Below, piece by piece: positions 33,548 through 41,580 of a stretch of DNA of 64,000 nt. How positions within the stretch are numbered: position 1 is the first letter of the stretch; each line of letters begins with the position of its first letter. The notes below the pieces were generated by a model, which was given only the letters and a program-made list of their open reading frames with translations, was not told the origin of the DNA and did no database searches. The DNA is from an uncultured Candidatus Melainabacteria bacterium (GTDB lineage: Bacteria; Cyanobacteriota; Vampirovibrionia; Gastranaerophilales; Gastranaerophilaceae), in contig CAKUUY010000001.1 in the NCBI GenBank assembly GCA_934693235.1, positions 1-64,000 of the forward strand, in the 5' to 3' direction. The position numbers were made by a program, and so were the translations under genes.

Positions 33548-34189
33548 TTACACTCTCGTTGTCATTCTACTTTCGTAGCTTCTGATTGTTTCACCTTTTA
33601 AGACGTGTTTTGAATAACCTTTTAATCTGTAATTCATGCTTGGCATAGTTGCAACTTCTTTTTGAAAATTGCGGTACAAAGCTTTTTCTCTCTCTTTTAT
33701 AATTTCATTAACATCAGGTTTTGTCGGAGCTTTTGGTTTCACATTCTTGGCAGAGCGCATAACCATTAACAACAAGCAAATTGAAATTATGCACCATAAA
33801 ATTTTGCCTTCACTAACAACGCTTGAAACAGTTAATGGAGCTGAATTTGGTGTTTCGAATACAACGTTAGCTTTTGCAATTTCAGGCGCTTCAATGTATA
33901 TTTTTAATTCATTATTTTTTTCGCTTTGAATAGCTAATCCTTTAACTTTAGTTGTGTTTTTATACATTGTGTTAATGTCAGGAGATTGTTTAATTCCTTT
34001 TAAGTTAACCACAATCTTATTTGGAGTTTCTATTTCTCTTTTAACTTTAGCTACTTCGTCAGCTCTTAATATGATAGATGTTTCTCCATCTATATTATCA
34101 ATTACAACAGAATTCAAAAAATTATCTGCTGCATACGTATTAATGCCTGCTAAAATAAGTATTAATGTAAGTAAAAATTTCTTCAACAT
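33548..34189 (-). CDS. Exported AMIN-domain-like membrane protein
   Basis: A 213-residue protein with a signal peptide (MLKKFLLTLILILAGINTYA), a beta-rich domain of about 100 residues (NSVVIDNIDGETSIILRAD, PNKIVVNLKGIK) resembling the AMIN domain of PilQ and amidases, one transmembrane helix (ILWCIISICLLLMVM) near residue 135, and a basic cytoplasmic tail. AMIN domains bind cell wall and are common around type IV pili in cyanobacteria, so a link to the prepilins is plausible but only inferred. Confidence 0.65.
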   Translation of the reverse strand: MLKKFLLTLILILAGINTYAADNFLNSVVIDNIDGETSIILRADEVAKVKREIETPNKIVVNLKGIKQSPDINTMYKNTTKVKGLAIQSEKNNELKIYIEAPEIAKANVVFETPNSAPLTVSSVVSEGKILWCIISICLLLMVMRSAKNVKPKAPTKPDVNEIIKEREKALYRNFQKEVATMPSMNYRLKGYSKHVLKGETIRSYESRMTTRV

Positions 34190-34376
34190 ATCCTATCCTC
34201 ACATTTATACAATACAGTAGATAATTGAAATGTGCATCAACCGAGAGTTTTAAGGTTATAAATCCATGGGTTGATATATTGTGTTAAGTATTGTAACGAA
34301 AGAAAGCCATGTTGAAATTGAAAGAAAAAATATTTTTTTATATAAATGTACGCGAGATATTATAGGAGCACAGATA

Positions 34377-34745
34377 ATGAACGACATCTTAGCTAATTCT
34401 TCACAAACAAGAACTAATAATATCAGAAGTTCAAGACCTTCCGAATCAATCGAAACAGCAGGTTCTTTAGCAATGAACCAATTTCATAGTTTATTTGAAA
34501 CAAAAGTTTATGACATGTTTTCATCAAGCAATCCGTTTGCGGTTGATTATACTCAATATGCAGATTGTGGTGATACGGTTGCTTATAATGGAGGCTTTTT
34601 AGTCGGTTTTTCAAGCGCAGTTTCAACCTTGTCATCTGAGGGTGCTTTTTCTTCATCAGATGGCGGCTCTTTTTCCGGTGGTGACTGTGGCTTTTCCAGT
34701 GCAAGTTCTTGCTGCTCATCTGGAAGTTTTTCATCAGTATGTTAA
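34377..34745 (+). CDS. Small Ser/Gly/Cys-rich hypothetical protein
   Basis: A 122-residue protein. The first 80 residues are ordinary; the C-terminus is almost pure Ser, Gly, Phe and Cys (GGDCGFSSASSCCSSGSF), with five Cys in the last 25 residues. The ATG at 34377 is chosen because AGGAG lies 8 bases upstream. It could bind metal or form disulfides. Another Cys/Gly tail is present in the 56236 protein. A terminator follows. Confidence 0.6.
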   Translation: MNDILANSSQTRTNNIRSSRPSESIETAGSLAMNQFHSLFETKVYDMFSSSNPFAVDYTQYADCGDTVAYNGGFLVGFSSAVSTLSSEGAFSSSDGGSFSGGDCGFSSASSCCSSGSFSSVC

Positions 34746-34784
34746 TAAAGATTTAGAGAAAATAGAAAAAGAAATACGTTAATT

Positions 34785-34808
34785 GACGGTTTAAAAAACC
34801 GTCTTTTT
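34785..34808 (+). terminator. Terminator after the 34377 gene
   Basis: GACGGTT and AACCGTC form a stem followed by TTTTTGTTTT. Confidence 0.85.
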
Positions 34809-34824
34809 GTTTTATTCATATATT

Positions 34825-35085
34825 ATGGATAAAAAATATTACGTGTATATTCTTTTGACAGAAAAGAATACTTTGTATTGTGGGTACACAGATGATGTAG
34901 AAAAGCGTTTTCATGCTCATTTAGAGGGAAAAGGTGCAAAATATACGCGTTCTCATAAACCTATTAAAGTCGTTTATCAACAAGAATTCGACACAAAATC
35001 TGAAGCAATGAAAGAAGAACGAAGAATTAAAAGATTACCTAGAGATAAAAAATTAAGAATTATCAACAATATCGAAATAAATTAG
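34825..35085 (+). CDS. GIY-YIG endonuclease-fold protein (UPF0213 type)
   Basis: An 86-residue protein with the GIY-YIG core: YYVYILLTEKNTLYCGYTDD, then a catalytic Arg in KRFHAH and Glu in KEERRIKRL. The small stand-alone members of this family are widespread and mostly uncharacterised (DNA-repair roles are suggested). The ATG at 34825 is chosen; the open frame begins slightly upstream inside the terminator. Confidence 0.9.
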   Translation: MDKKYYVYILLTEKNTLYCGYTDDVEKRFHAHLEGKGAKYTRSHKPIKVVYQQEFDTKSEAMKEERRIKRLPRDKKLRIINNIEIN

Positions 35086-35117
35086 CAATTATTATTTTTA
35101 CCCATCTTGTATAAGGT

Positions 35118-35609
35118 ATGAATATAAGTGTATTAAATAACAATAATATAGCAAATCATTTTAAACCGACATTTGTGGGAAGAAGAAAACTTCCTAAAGA
35201 TATCTTGCCTGAAAAGTTAGAATTGACTCCACTTGAATCTGAGTATAATGAGATGTTAGTTCAACAAAGACGTCTTGAAAGGAATTTGAGTGAGCAAAGA
35301 CGAGATTTGTATGATTATTATTCAAGGTCAAGTAAGGATGACTATAATGAGCAAATGAGGTTAAATAGAAATCTTAAATCTAGAATGAAGCGTCTTGCAA
35401 GTAAATCTGACCAAAAACAAATAATGTTTGAAATTGGTGTTGATACAAAAAAAGAATACAATAGATTCGCTCCCAAAATTTATCGAGCAAAAAACAAAGC
35501 GGAGTTGCAAGAAATTGTAAATTTAATATCTGAAAGCTTTCTTTATACTAAAGCAAAGGAAATGTTGTTTAAACTTGTATCGCAATTTGAATTAATTCTA
35601 AAAAAATAG
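35118..35609 (+). CDS. Hypothetical protein with N-terminal FVG motif
   Basis: A 163-residue, highly charged, helical protein with a coiled-coil-like middle (VQQRRLERNLSEQRRDLYDY). Its N-terminus MNISVLNNNNIANHFKPTFVG fits the recurrent Asn-rich plus FxG start described under findings. There is no membrane segment. It converges with the next gene, 2 bases apart. Confidence 0.55.
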   Translation: MNISVLNNNNIANHFKPTFVGRRKLPKDILPEKLELTPLESEYNEMLVQQRRLERNLSEQRRDLYDYYSRSSKDDYNEQMRLNRNLKSRMKRLASKSDQKQIMFEIGVDTKKEYNRFAPKIYRAKNKAELQEIVNLISESFLYTKAKEMLFKLVSQFELILKK

Positions 35610-35611
35610 AA

Positions 35612-36970
35612 TTATTTTGCTTGTTGTTTAGCTTCTTTGGCCCTTTGTTTTTGTAGTTCTTTTAGCTCTTTGGCTTTTTGTTTCCAAAGTTCTGCTTCTT
35701 TTTTAGTTTCTTGTTCGGCTTTTATTTCCTTATATTTTTCAATTGCCTCGTTCCCGGATGTAGAACTTTGTATTTTTTCACGTAAAGCATAATCTTTTTG
35801 AGATTCTTTAAACTCAGAGTTTAATTCTTTAATTTTAGCTTTGTATGAGTCTTTTAGAGCCTTAATTTCTGCTTTATCTTCCGCTTTTTTACGTTTTTCA
35901 GTCAATTTTTCAACACGTTTAAGTTGTTTTTCTTCTTTTTCAGTGATAGTTGGTGAGACTACTCCATCTTTTACTAACTTATAGCCATTCATACTTATTT
36001 GAACAGTTGCAGTATTATCCATTGTCATTAATCTAGGTCTTTCACCTTTAGCTGAGATAATCCAAGTTCCGAGATTGACAGGTGTGTTGCCTGTATACGC
36101 GATAGCTTTAACAACAATCCAATTAGGATTACTTGCAGCAAAGCCTAGAGGGTTTATGTCCCATCGTTTATCGTTAAGGTTTAAGCCTTTGGTTTCTTTC
36201 CAATAATAAATAATTGCATCTCTAAGTTCTCCTAAGTTGTAAGAGTTTCCGACAGAAAAATCGTAAACAACTGGAGTTGTTTTCCAAATTCCGTCGCGAG
36301 AATTTCCGACTTTTTCTTTAACCAAAAGTTTAGTACCATCTGGTGTAAAATCTACTGGAGTTAGTGTTCTGAAAGTAAAATCATTATTGTTATTCTTTTC
36401 GGTAGATAAAATAGGCTCAGAAAGTCTATGAACAGTGTTTGCAGTCAAAATTTTGTCCATACTGGACTTAGCTTCTTCCAGATTTATAACGAACAAGTCA
36501 CATGCGGTAGAGCCACTGTTCGGGTAGTAATAAATTGATGGATAAACCAATTTTTTAAAATCCGGAGAAACTATTCCTTGTGCATTTTGCTGCCATCTTT
36601 TGTATAATGTGTCTGTTATCGTTATTTCTGCACTACCGGGAGGATTGTTATAACGTACTATTTTGTAATTTGGTTGTGGAACATATAGCATGTCTGCTGG
36701 TGTTGGAACTTTGGGAATATCTATTTCCATAGTCATCCTGTCTTTCGGAACAGAAAGTTGTTCATATTCTTCAACAGTCATATATCCTGACGGATTTCGG
36801 TTAAGTTTTGCGCGTTCATACTTTTCTTTCTCGGTGCGTTTATTTATCTCGTGAACATATTTAGCTTCTTGTTTAGTTTGATTTTTTTCAATGTAAGGAA
36901 CTTGAATTTCGTCTCCCCACTGAATACAAGCGCAAAACGCTGCTGCAATTCCCAACAATGCATATAGCAT
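35612..36970 (-). CDS. Hypothetical exported protein with Lys/Glu coiled-coil tail
   Basis: A 452-residue protein. It has an N-terminal hydrophobic segment (MLYALLGIAAAFCACI, a possible signal or lipoprotein-like sequence), a beta-rich central region (about residues 80-340, with FTPDGTKLLVKEKVG reminiscent of TolB/WD-like blades), and a long Lys/Glu/Ala coiled coil to the end. The start overlaps the stop of the response regulator gene, so it is the third gene of a kinase-regulator-protein unit and may be its output or sensor partner. Confidence 0.65.
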   Translation of the reverse strand: MLYALLGIAAAFCACIQWGDEIQVPYIEKNQTKQEAKYVHEINKRTEKEKYERAKLNRNPSGYMTVEEYEQLSVPKDRMTMEIDIPKVPTPADMLYVPQPNYKIVRYNNPPGSAEITITDTLYKRWQQNAQGIVSPDFKKLVYPSIYYYPNSGSTACDLFVINLEEAKSSMDKILTANTVHRLSEPILSTEKNNNNDFTFRTLTPVDFTPDGTKLLVKEKVGNSRDGIWKTTPVVYDFSVGNSYNLGELRDAIIYYWKETKGLNLNDKRWDINPLGFAASNPNWIVVKAIAYTGNTPVNLGTWIISAKGERPRLMTMDNTATVQISMNGYKLVKDGVVSPTITEKEEKQLKRVEKLTEKRKKAEDKAEIKALKDSYKAKIKELNSEFKESQKDYALREKIQSSTSGNEAIEKYKEIKAEQETKKEAELWKQKAKELKELQKQRAKEAKQQAK

Positions 36971-37644
36971 TAAACCAAACCCTCTTTCATTGCTGTTGAA
37001 ATAGCTTTAGAACGTGTATTTACGTACAATTTTTGCAAAATACTGTGAACATGGGTTTTGGTTGTTGATATTGTAATGACCAATTTTTCTGCGATTTGAG
37101 GATTTGTAAGTCCATCAACAATTAAGGCCAATACTTCCATTTCTCGTTCAGTCAATCCATATAGGTTTTTGCCTAATTTATAATTAATTTCTCCTCTTTT
37201 TTCTGTCATTGCAGAAGATTTTCTAACGTTTGTTAATACAATTTTGGCAATAGCTGGATCAAGCCAACCAGCGCCCTCAGAAACTGCTAAAACTGCAGAA
37301 ACAGTTTGATCTGATGTTGCTCCTTTGGTAATATAACCGTCCGCTCCGGCTTTAAAAGAATCGAAAATGTCATCCTCGTCCTCTCTTGAAGTATACATCA
37401 AAACTTTGATTTTATTATTTTGTGATTTAATTCTTTTGGTGGCTTCAATTCCGTCGATTGTAGGCAGCCCAATATCCATAATTACAACATCAGGAATTAA
37501 GTCTAAAGCTTTGTCAACTCCATCTTGTCCGTCAGCAGACATTCCGACAACTTCTATTTTGTCGTTATTGCCTAATACTACTGATAATCCCATACGCGCC
37601 ATATCATGATCTTCTACGATTAGAACCCTGACGTTTTTAGCCAT
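36970..37644 (-). CDS. NarL/LuxR-family response regulator
   Basis: A 224-residue receiver plus LuxR-type helix-turn-helix. The receiver acidic pair is VEDHD, the phospho-acceptor Asp is in VVIMDIGLP, Thr/Ser in MYTSR and Lys in GYITKGA. The helix-turn-helix reads LTEREMEVLALIVDGLTNPQ and ends HVHSILQKLY. It overlaps both neighbours (8 bases with the kinase gene, 1 base with 35612), a tightly coupled signalling operon. Confidence 0.93.
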   Translation of the reverse strand: MAKNVRVLIVEDHDMARMGLSVVLGNNDKIEVVGMSADGQDGVDKALDLIPDVVIMDIGLPTIDGIEATKRIKSQNNKIKVLMYTSREDEDDIFDSFKAGADGYITKGATSDQTVSAVLAVSEGAGWLDPAIAKIVLTNVRKSSAMTEKRGEINYKLGKNLYGLTEREMEVLALIVDGLTNPQIAEKLVITISTTKTHVHSILQKLYVNTRSKAISTAMKEGLV

Positions 37645-39238
37645 TTGAAACCTGTCTTTCTTTTATTTTTTCATCTATAACAACATCTGTTAGTAAGAAT
37701 GAAAATTCACTTCCTTTACCTACTTTACTATCTACCCAAATTTTTCCGTTATGAGCTTCTATGATTTGTCTTGATAAATACAAGCCCAAACCTGTTCCTG
37801 TTGAACGTTTTCTTGCAGTGCCTTGCGAAAACCTCTTGAACAAATTAGGAATATCACTTTGTGGGATTCCATTTCCGTTATCAGTAACAGAGAAAATAAA
37901 ATCTCCACTTTGAGTTTTTGCCAAAACTTTTACAATTCCACCTTTGTTAGTATAATTTAATGCGTTCCCGCAAAGATTTGTTATAACTCTTTTTATCTCT
38001 GCTCTATCAGCAGTTATATTAGAATTGTTACCTAATTCAAAAGTTACTGAAAAATCAATATTTTTCTTTTCAGCAAGAGGTTTTAACTCAGAATAGCACT
38101 GTTCTACCAAGTCTTTTACCGGAAAAGCTGTTTTGCATAACGTTAATTTGCCGCTTTCAAATCGGTAAACTTCTAAAAGAGCATTTACAAGTCCCAGTAA
38201 ATCTTCATTACTTTGTAGCATTGTTGATAGTAAAACTTTTTGTTTTTCATCAAGTTTTCCAATAGCTCCCTCTAAGAAGAATTTTAAAGTTTGAATTGCA
38301 GCCAAAAGAGGTGTTCTCATATCGTGAGTTAAAGTCGCTATAAAATCATCTCTCAATTTTTCAGTTTCTTTCTGAATACTAACATCTCTGATAACACCGA
38401 CAAATTTATCATTTTTCCCATCTTCTGATGAAATTGCTGCAAAACTCATTTCGACAGGAGTATGAATTCCACTTAATGAATTGACAATAAAATAATCTCT
38501 TAATAAAATTTCAGAGTTTTCGTCACTCAATCCAAATATTTCGCCAGATTTGTTGTCTTTAGAAGAATTAAATTCTTTTACGTTAGAATATGCAATTTCT
38601 TGGATTTTCTTTTTACAAAGAGAACTTGCAGATAAACCGACCATATTCTCACAAGTAGGATTTACTTGCAAAATATTGCCGTCGCCATCTACAATGATAA
38701 TTCCGTCTGCGCAATAGTTGATTATTCCTGAAAGTTTTTTATTTGCTTCGGAAAGGTCTGCGGTACGTTCTGCAACAATTTTTTCTAAATTTTCAGAATA
38801 ATTTTGAAGTCGTTTTTGGGCAATTTCTAATTCATTGATTTTATTTCGCAAACTTTCCAATAGATGACTTCTTTCAATCCCATTTTTTATATTCATCATT
38901 AAGTCATCGTTATCCCAAGGTTTTTCGATATATTTATATAATCCGATTTCATTAATAGCTTTGATAGCATTTTCTTTGTCAGCGTATCCTGTTAATAAAA
39001 TCATGCTAACTTCAGGATGAAGTTTTTTTGCTTCTGTTAAAAAATCTAAGCCGTTCATTTCGGGCATCATAAAGTCAGAAATAATTAAATCCGGTTTATT
39101 TTCTTTCAAAAATTCGATAGCTTCTTTCGGAGTATTAAATAAATGTATATCAGTATATCCCTCAACTTTAAATAAGGCTTTAAAAGCTGAAGTAACCATT
39201 TTCTCATCGTCTACTACTACAATTTTACTGTTCTTCAT
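37637..39238 (-). CDS. Hybrid histidine kinase: receiver - PAS - HisKA - HATPase
   Basis: A 533-residue soluble kinase. The N-terminal receiver has VVDDEKM, the phospho-site in IISDFMMPEMNGLD and YIEKPW; then come a coiled coil, a PAS domain (NYCADGIIIVDGDGNILQVN), the H-box THDMRTPLLAA and the ATP lid (GNALNYTNKGG, DNGNGIP, GTGLGLYLSR). It has no transmembrane helix, so it senses a cytoplasmic cue or receives phosphate from another kinase. The start is ATG 39238. The response regulator at 36970 is the likely partner. Confidence 0.93.
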   Translation of the reverse strand: MKNSKIVVVDDEKMVTSAFKALFKVEGYTDIHLFNTPKEAIEFLKENKPDLIISDFMMPEMNGLDFLTEAKKLHPEVSMILLTGYADKENAIKAINEIGLYKYIEKPWDNDDLMMNIKNGIERSHLLESLRNKINELEIAQKRLQNYSENLEKIVAERTADLSEANKKLSGIINYCADGIIIVDGDGNILQVNPTCENMVGLSASSLCKKKIQEIAYSNVKEFNSSKDNKSGEIFGLSDENSEILLRDYFIVNSLSGIHTPVEMSFAAISSEDGKNDKFVGVIRDVSIQKETEKLRDDFIATLTHDMRTPLLAAIQTLKFFLEGAIGKLDEKQKVLLSTMLQSNEDLLGLVNALLEVYRFESGKLTLCKTAFPVKDLVEQCYSELKPLAEKKNIDFSVTFELGNNSNITADRAEIKRVITNLCGNALNYTNKGGIVKVLAKTQSGDFIFSVTDNGNGIPQSDIPNLFKRFSQGTARKRSTGTGLGLYLSRQIIEAHNGKIWVDSKVGKGSEFSFLLTDVVIDEKIKERQVSNG

Positions 39239-39290
39239 ACTAATATCATAAGCTATTTTAGTGATTGAGACAAATTGTTTACAAAATTTA

Positions 39291-39390
39291 TAAAAGAGAA
39301 TAAGTGAACAGGTAAATAAGTGCAACTAAGTGTTATGCACGAATTTAATGTATTGAGCATAAGCGAACGAAATGAACTTATTCTCTTTTA
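39291..39390. repeat. Perfect 15-bp inverted repeat around 70 bases
   Basis: TAAAAGAGAATAAGT (39291-39305) and its exact complement ACTTATTCTCTTTTA (39376-39390). The inside holds a smaller GTGCA/TGCAC pair. The right arm covers the ferritin stop codon. It could be an attenuator or terminator between ferritin and the kinase, or a short MITE-like insertion. Confidence 0.7.
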
Positions 39391-39897
39391 ACTATAAAAA
39401 TGCTCCTTGTATTTTCTTTCCCCCAATTCTTTATCCAAAAGATAAAGGGCAGTGCAATCATCTCCAAAGAGTTTTAGTTTATCAATTATTTCTCTTGCGT
39501 TTGCCTCTTCTTCAACTTGTTCTGAGATATACCAGTTAATGAAGTGCCGAGTTGCAAGGTCGCATTCTTCATCGCTCATTGAAGCAACACAGTTTATACT
39601 TTCAGTTACATATTTCTCGTGTTCCAAGATTTTTTCAAAAACTTGGAGTGGTTTCACAAAATCTCTATCTGGGGAGTCAATATGTGTTAATTCAACAGTT
39701 CCATCTCGTTCTATTATGTAATTGAAAATTATCATCCCATGGTCCATTTCCTCACGAGCTTGAATTTTGGTCCAATTAGCAAAACCGAACAAGCCAATTT
39801 CATCAAAAAATGCAGACATCGCAAGATATAAATATGCAGAATAAAATTCTTTATTAATTTGTGCATTAAGGACATTTTGCACCTTTTCTTTAATCAT
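39388..39897 (-). CDS. ftnA: Ferritin
   Basis: A 169-residue bacterial non-haem ferritin for iron storage. The ferroxidase Glu/His residues lie in NKEFYSAYLYLAMSAFF, REEMDHG and the helix-4 part SEQVEEEANAREII. The start at ATG 39897 overlaps the desulfoferrodoxin stop by 8 bases, linking iron storage with superoxide defence. Confidence 0.95.
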   Translation of the reverse strand: MIKEKVQNVLNAQINKEFYSAYLYLAMSAFFDEIGLFGFANWTKIQAREEMDHGMIIFNYIIERDGTVELTHIDSPDRDFVKPLQVFEKILEHEKYVTESINCVASMSDEECDLATRHFINWYISEQVEEEANAREIIDKLKLFGDDCTALYLLDKELGERKYKEHFYS

Positions 39898-40282
39898 TAT
39901 TTCCCTCCCACAATCCATGAATGTTGCAAAGTTCTCTCGCAGTCATTCTGTTTGTCTTTTCGTGTAAAATCATTTTTGGCTCTTCATTAGGGTATAAAAA
40001 TTTTATTTGTACATAATTTCCGTCTTCGGAAATTGCTTCGATAAGCATTATGTGATGCTCCTCAGTCATTGGGTGTAAAACTTCTCCAATACGAATTTCA
40101 TTATTTCCGTTTTTATCTTTCATAAAAATGGGAACATGTTTTTCAAGCATAGCATTTTCTTTAGTTTGAATTTCAAGTTTTTTCATTGGTTGTCCGCAAC
40201 AAACGAGTTCCCCTTCCCCGACAAATAATGTTTGTACAATATTGCCACAAATTTCACATTTATATAAATCTAATTTTTTCAC
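39890..40282 (-). CDS. dfx: Desulfoferrodoxin (superoxide reductase, 2Fe type)
   Basis: A 130-residue enzyme reducing superoxide to peroxide in anaerobes. The N-terminal desulforedoxin Fe(SCys)4 site is CEIC...CC (residues 9, 12, 28, 29). The catalytic Fe(His)4Cys site is EKHVP, LHPM, EEHHI and the terminal ELCNIHG. The start is a GTG at 40282 behind AAGGAG. It is the first gene of the dfx-ftn unit. Confidence 0.95.
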   Translation of the reverse strand: MKKLDLYKCEICGNIVQTLFVGEGELVCCGQPMKKLEIQTKENAMLEKHVPIFMKDKNGNNEIRIGEVLHPMTEEHHIMLIEAISEDGNYVQIKFLYPNEEPKMILHEKTNRMTARELCNIHGLWEGNND

Positions 40283-40293
40283 TAGATTCTCCT

Positions 40294-40320
40294 TTCAAAA
40301 GTATTATTAAATCTTTTGAA
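40294..40320 (-). promoter_or_regulatory. Inverted repeat in the dfx promoter region, candidate operator
   Basis: TTCAAAA and TTTTGAA separated by 13 bases, 12 bases upstream of the dfx start. The site overlaps where the promoter should be. It could bind a redox or iron regulator; no regulator is identified. Confidence 0.35.
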
Positions 40321-40402
40321 TTGTTTTTGCATTGACCGATTGGCTATAAATTATTTAGTAAATTTTTCTTAATAAACTGTCAAAAAATATATTTTCAGGT
40401 TT

Positions 40403-40408
40403 TAGAAT
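40403..40408 (+). promoter_or_regulatory. -10 box of a probable leaderless promoter
   Basis: TAGAAT ends 7 bases before ATG 40415. The -35 box is unclear, and no ribosome-binding site is seen. Confidence 0.4.
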
Positions 40409-40414
40409 TATATT

Positions 40415-41212
40415 ATGAAAGTTCAAGCGGTTTCTTATTCATTTAAAGGTGTACAGAGTAAAAATAAGCAAGATTCAAATATTTCATACCTTTATACCAT
40501 AGATTTGGCTAAAATGGAATCTAAAGAAAAGGCTCGTAAGGTGAAAGTAGTGACAGGCTTTCTTGCTCTTGCTGCTGTTGTTGTTACCTTATTTAATCTA
40601 AAAGGTCCTAAACGGCTACCAATGGATATTGTTGAAATCGCAGACCCAAACAAGGGACTAAATAGGTTACAAAACTTTAAAAGTACTGCTAATGAACTGA
40701 AATCAAAAATTTTATATCCTTTACAGTGTGTTATAAGTGGAGATAAAAACATTACCAAAAGCAATAGATTTAAGTCTGGTGTTATCTTGACAGATAAGGA
40801 TGGTGCAAATCTTGTTGAAGTTACAAGTGCTTTGATTGAGCATGCCAGGGAACTCGGTATTCGTACTGTGAATATTCCGCACATCTCTAAGCGTGTTAAT
40901 TCAGATGGAAAAACTTTTGAGCATAATTTAAAAAGAAATGAATTGATAAAAAGTGTGTATAATGAATTAAATCAGGCACAAGCTCTCTTTAAAAGGCAAG
41001 GTAAGTATACAATTATAAATCTTGGTGATATTGCAAAAATGACTGATTTAAAAGTAATAAAATCTCAGAAATCAAATTTTGAAGCAATGTTAGCAAATCT
41101 TGATAGTAAGAAATTCCCTGGAATTATTTGGGCTGGATGGACGACAAAAACAAAAGATGTTCCATTATTTTTAAATGATTTACCTATATTAATTACAAAA
41201 CTAGTTGATTAA
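40415..41212 (+). CDS. Hypothetical protein with N-terminal SFKG motif
   Basis: A 265-residue protein. The N-terminus MKVQAVSYSFKG fits the recurrent FxG-type start. One hydrophobic segment (VVTGFLALAAVVVTLFNL) lies near residue 45. The rest is a mixed alpha/beta domain with no recognised signature. It is followed by the SRP RNA on the same strand. Confidence 0.6.
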   Translation: MKVQAVSYSFKGVQSKNKQDSNISYLYTIDLAKMESKEKARKVKVVTGFLALAAVVVTLFNLKGPKRLPMDIVEIADPNKGLNRLQNFKSTANELKSKILYPLQCVISGDKNITKSNRFKSGVILTDKDGANLVEVTSALIEHARELGIRTVNIPHISKRVNSDGKTFEHNLKRNELIKSVYNELNQAQALFKRQGKYTIINLGDIAKMTDLKVIKSQKSNFEAMLANLDSKKFPGIIWAGWTTKTKDVPLFLNDLPILITKLVD

Positions 41213-41238
41213 TATTAGAATAAATAATTTTAAAGGAT

Positions 41239-41267
41239 TTGATATTTATAATATTTTTTGATATATT
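41239..41267 (+). promoter_or_regulatory. Promoter of the SRP RNA
   Basis: TTGATA (41239-41244), a 17-base spacer and TATATT (41262-41267). The RNA 5' end inferred from its closing stem (41274) is exactly 7 bases past the -10 box. Confidence 0.7.
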
Positions 41268-41273
41268 AAAATC

Positions 41274-41535
41274 AAGCCGTACTCCACGGGGAATTGCAAT
41301 CCCTTGACTCGAAGTTGATGCGAGGTGCAGAGCCTGTTGTGAGGGTTTGAAAAATAACTTTGATAAATATGTTATTGTTGAGGTTTATAATTATGGTGGC
41401 GTAATCTGCCGAACCGTGTCAGGATGGAAACATAGCAGCACTAAGGCAATCTTTACGGGTGTCATATTTGTAAAAAGAGGTAGTGTATTTTGAAATTTTG
41501 TTTGACAAATTCGATAGACAGAGGTACGGCTTTTT
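41274..41535 (+). ncRNA. ffs: Signal recognition particle RNA, large (Alu-containing) type
   Basis: About 262 bases. The ends pair (AAGCCGTAC with GTACGGCTT). The 5' part has the Alu-domain features CGGGGAATTGCAATCCC. The SRP54-binding hairpin is CCGTGTCAGGATGGAAACAT with AGCAGCAC. A T-run follows the closing stem. This is the long form known from Bacillus, not the 4.5S form. Confidence 0.93.
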
Positions 41536-41580
41536 ATTTTGGGTAAATAAGTCGAGTTTTGCATCAATTGTTTTTCTAAT

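Noticed and set aside
34423..34734. Minus-strand 103-codon frame opposite the Ser/Gly/Cys-rich protein
   Set aside because: Lys/His/Leu-rich shadow of the Ser/Cys-coding sequence. The plus-strand gene has the ribosome-binding site and terminator.
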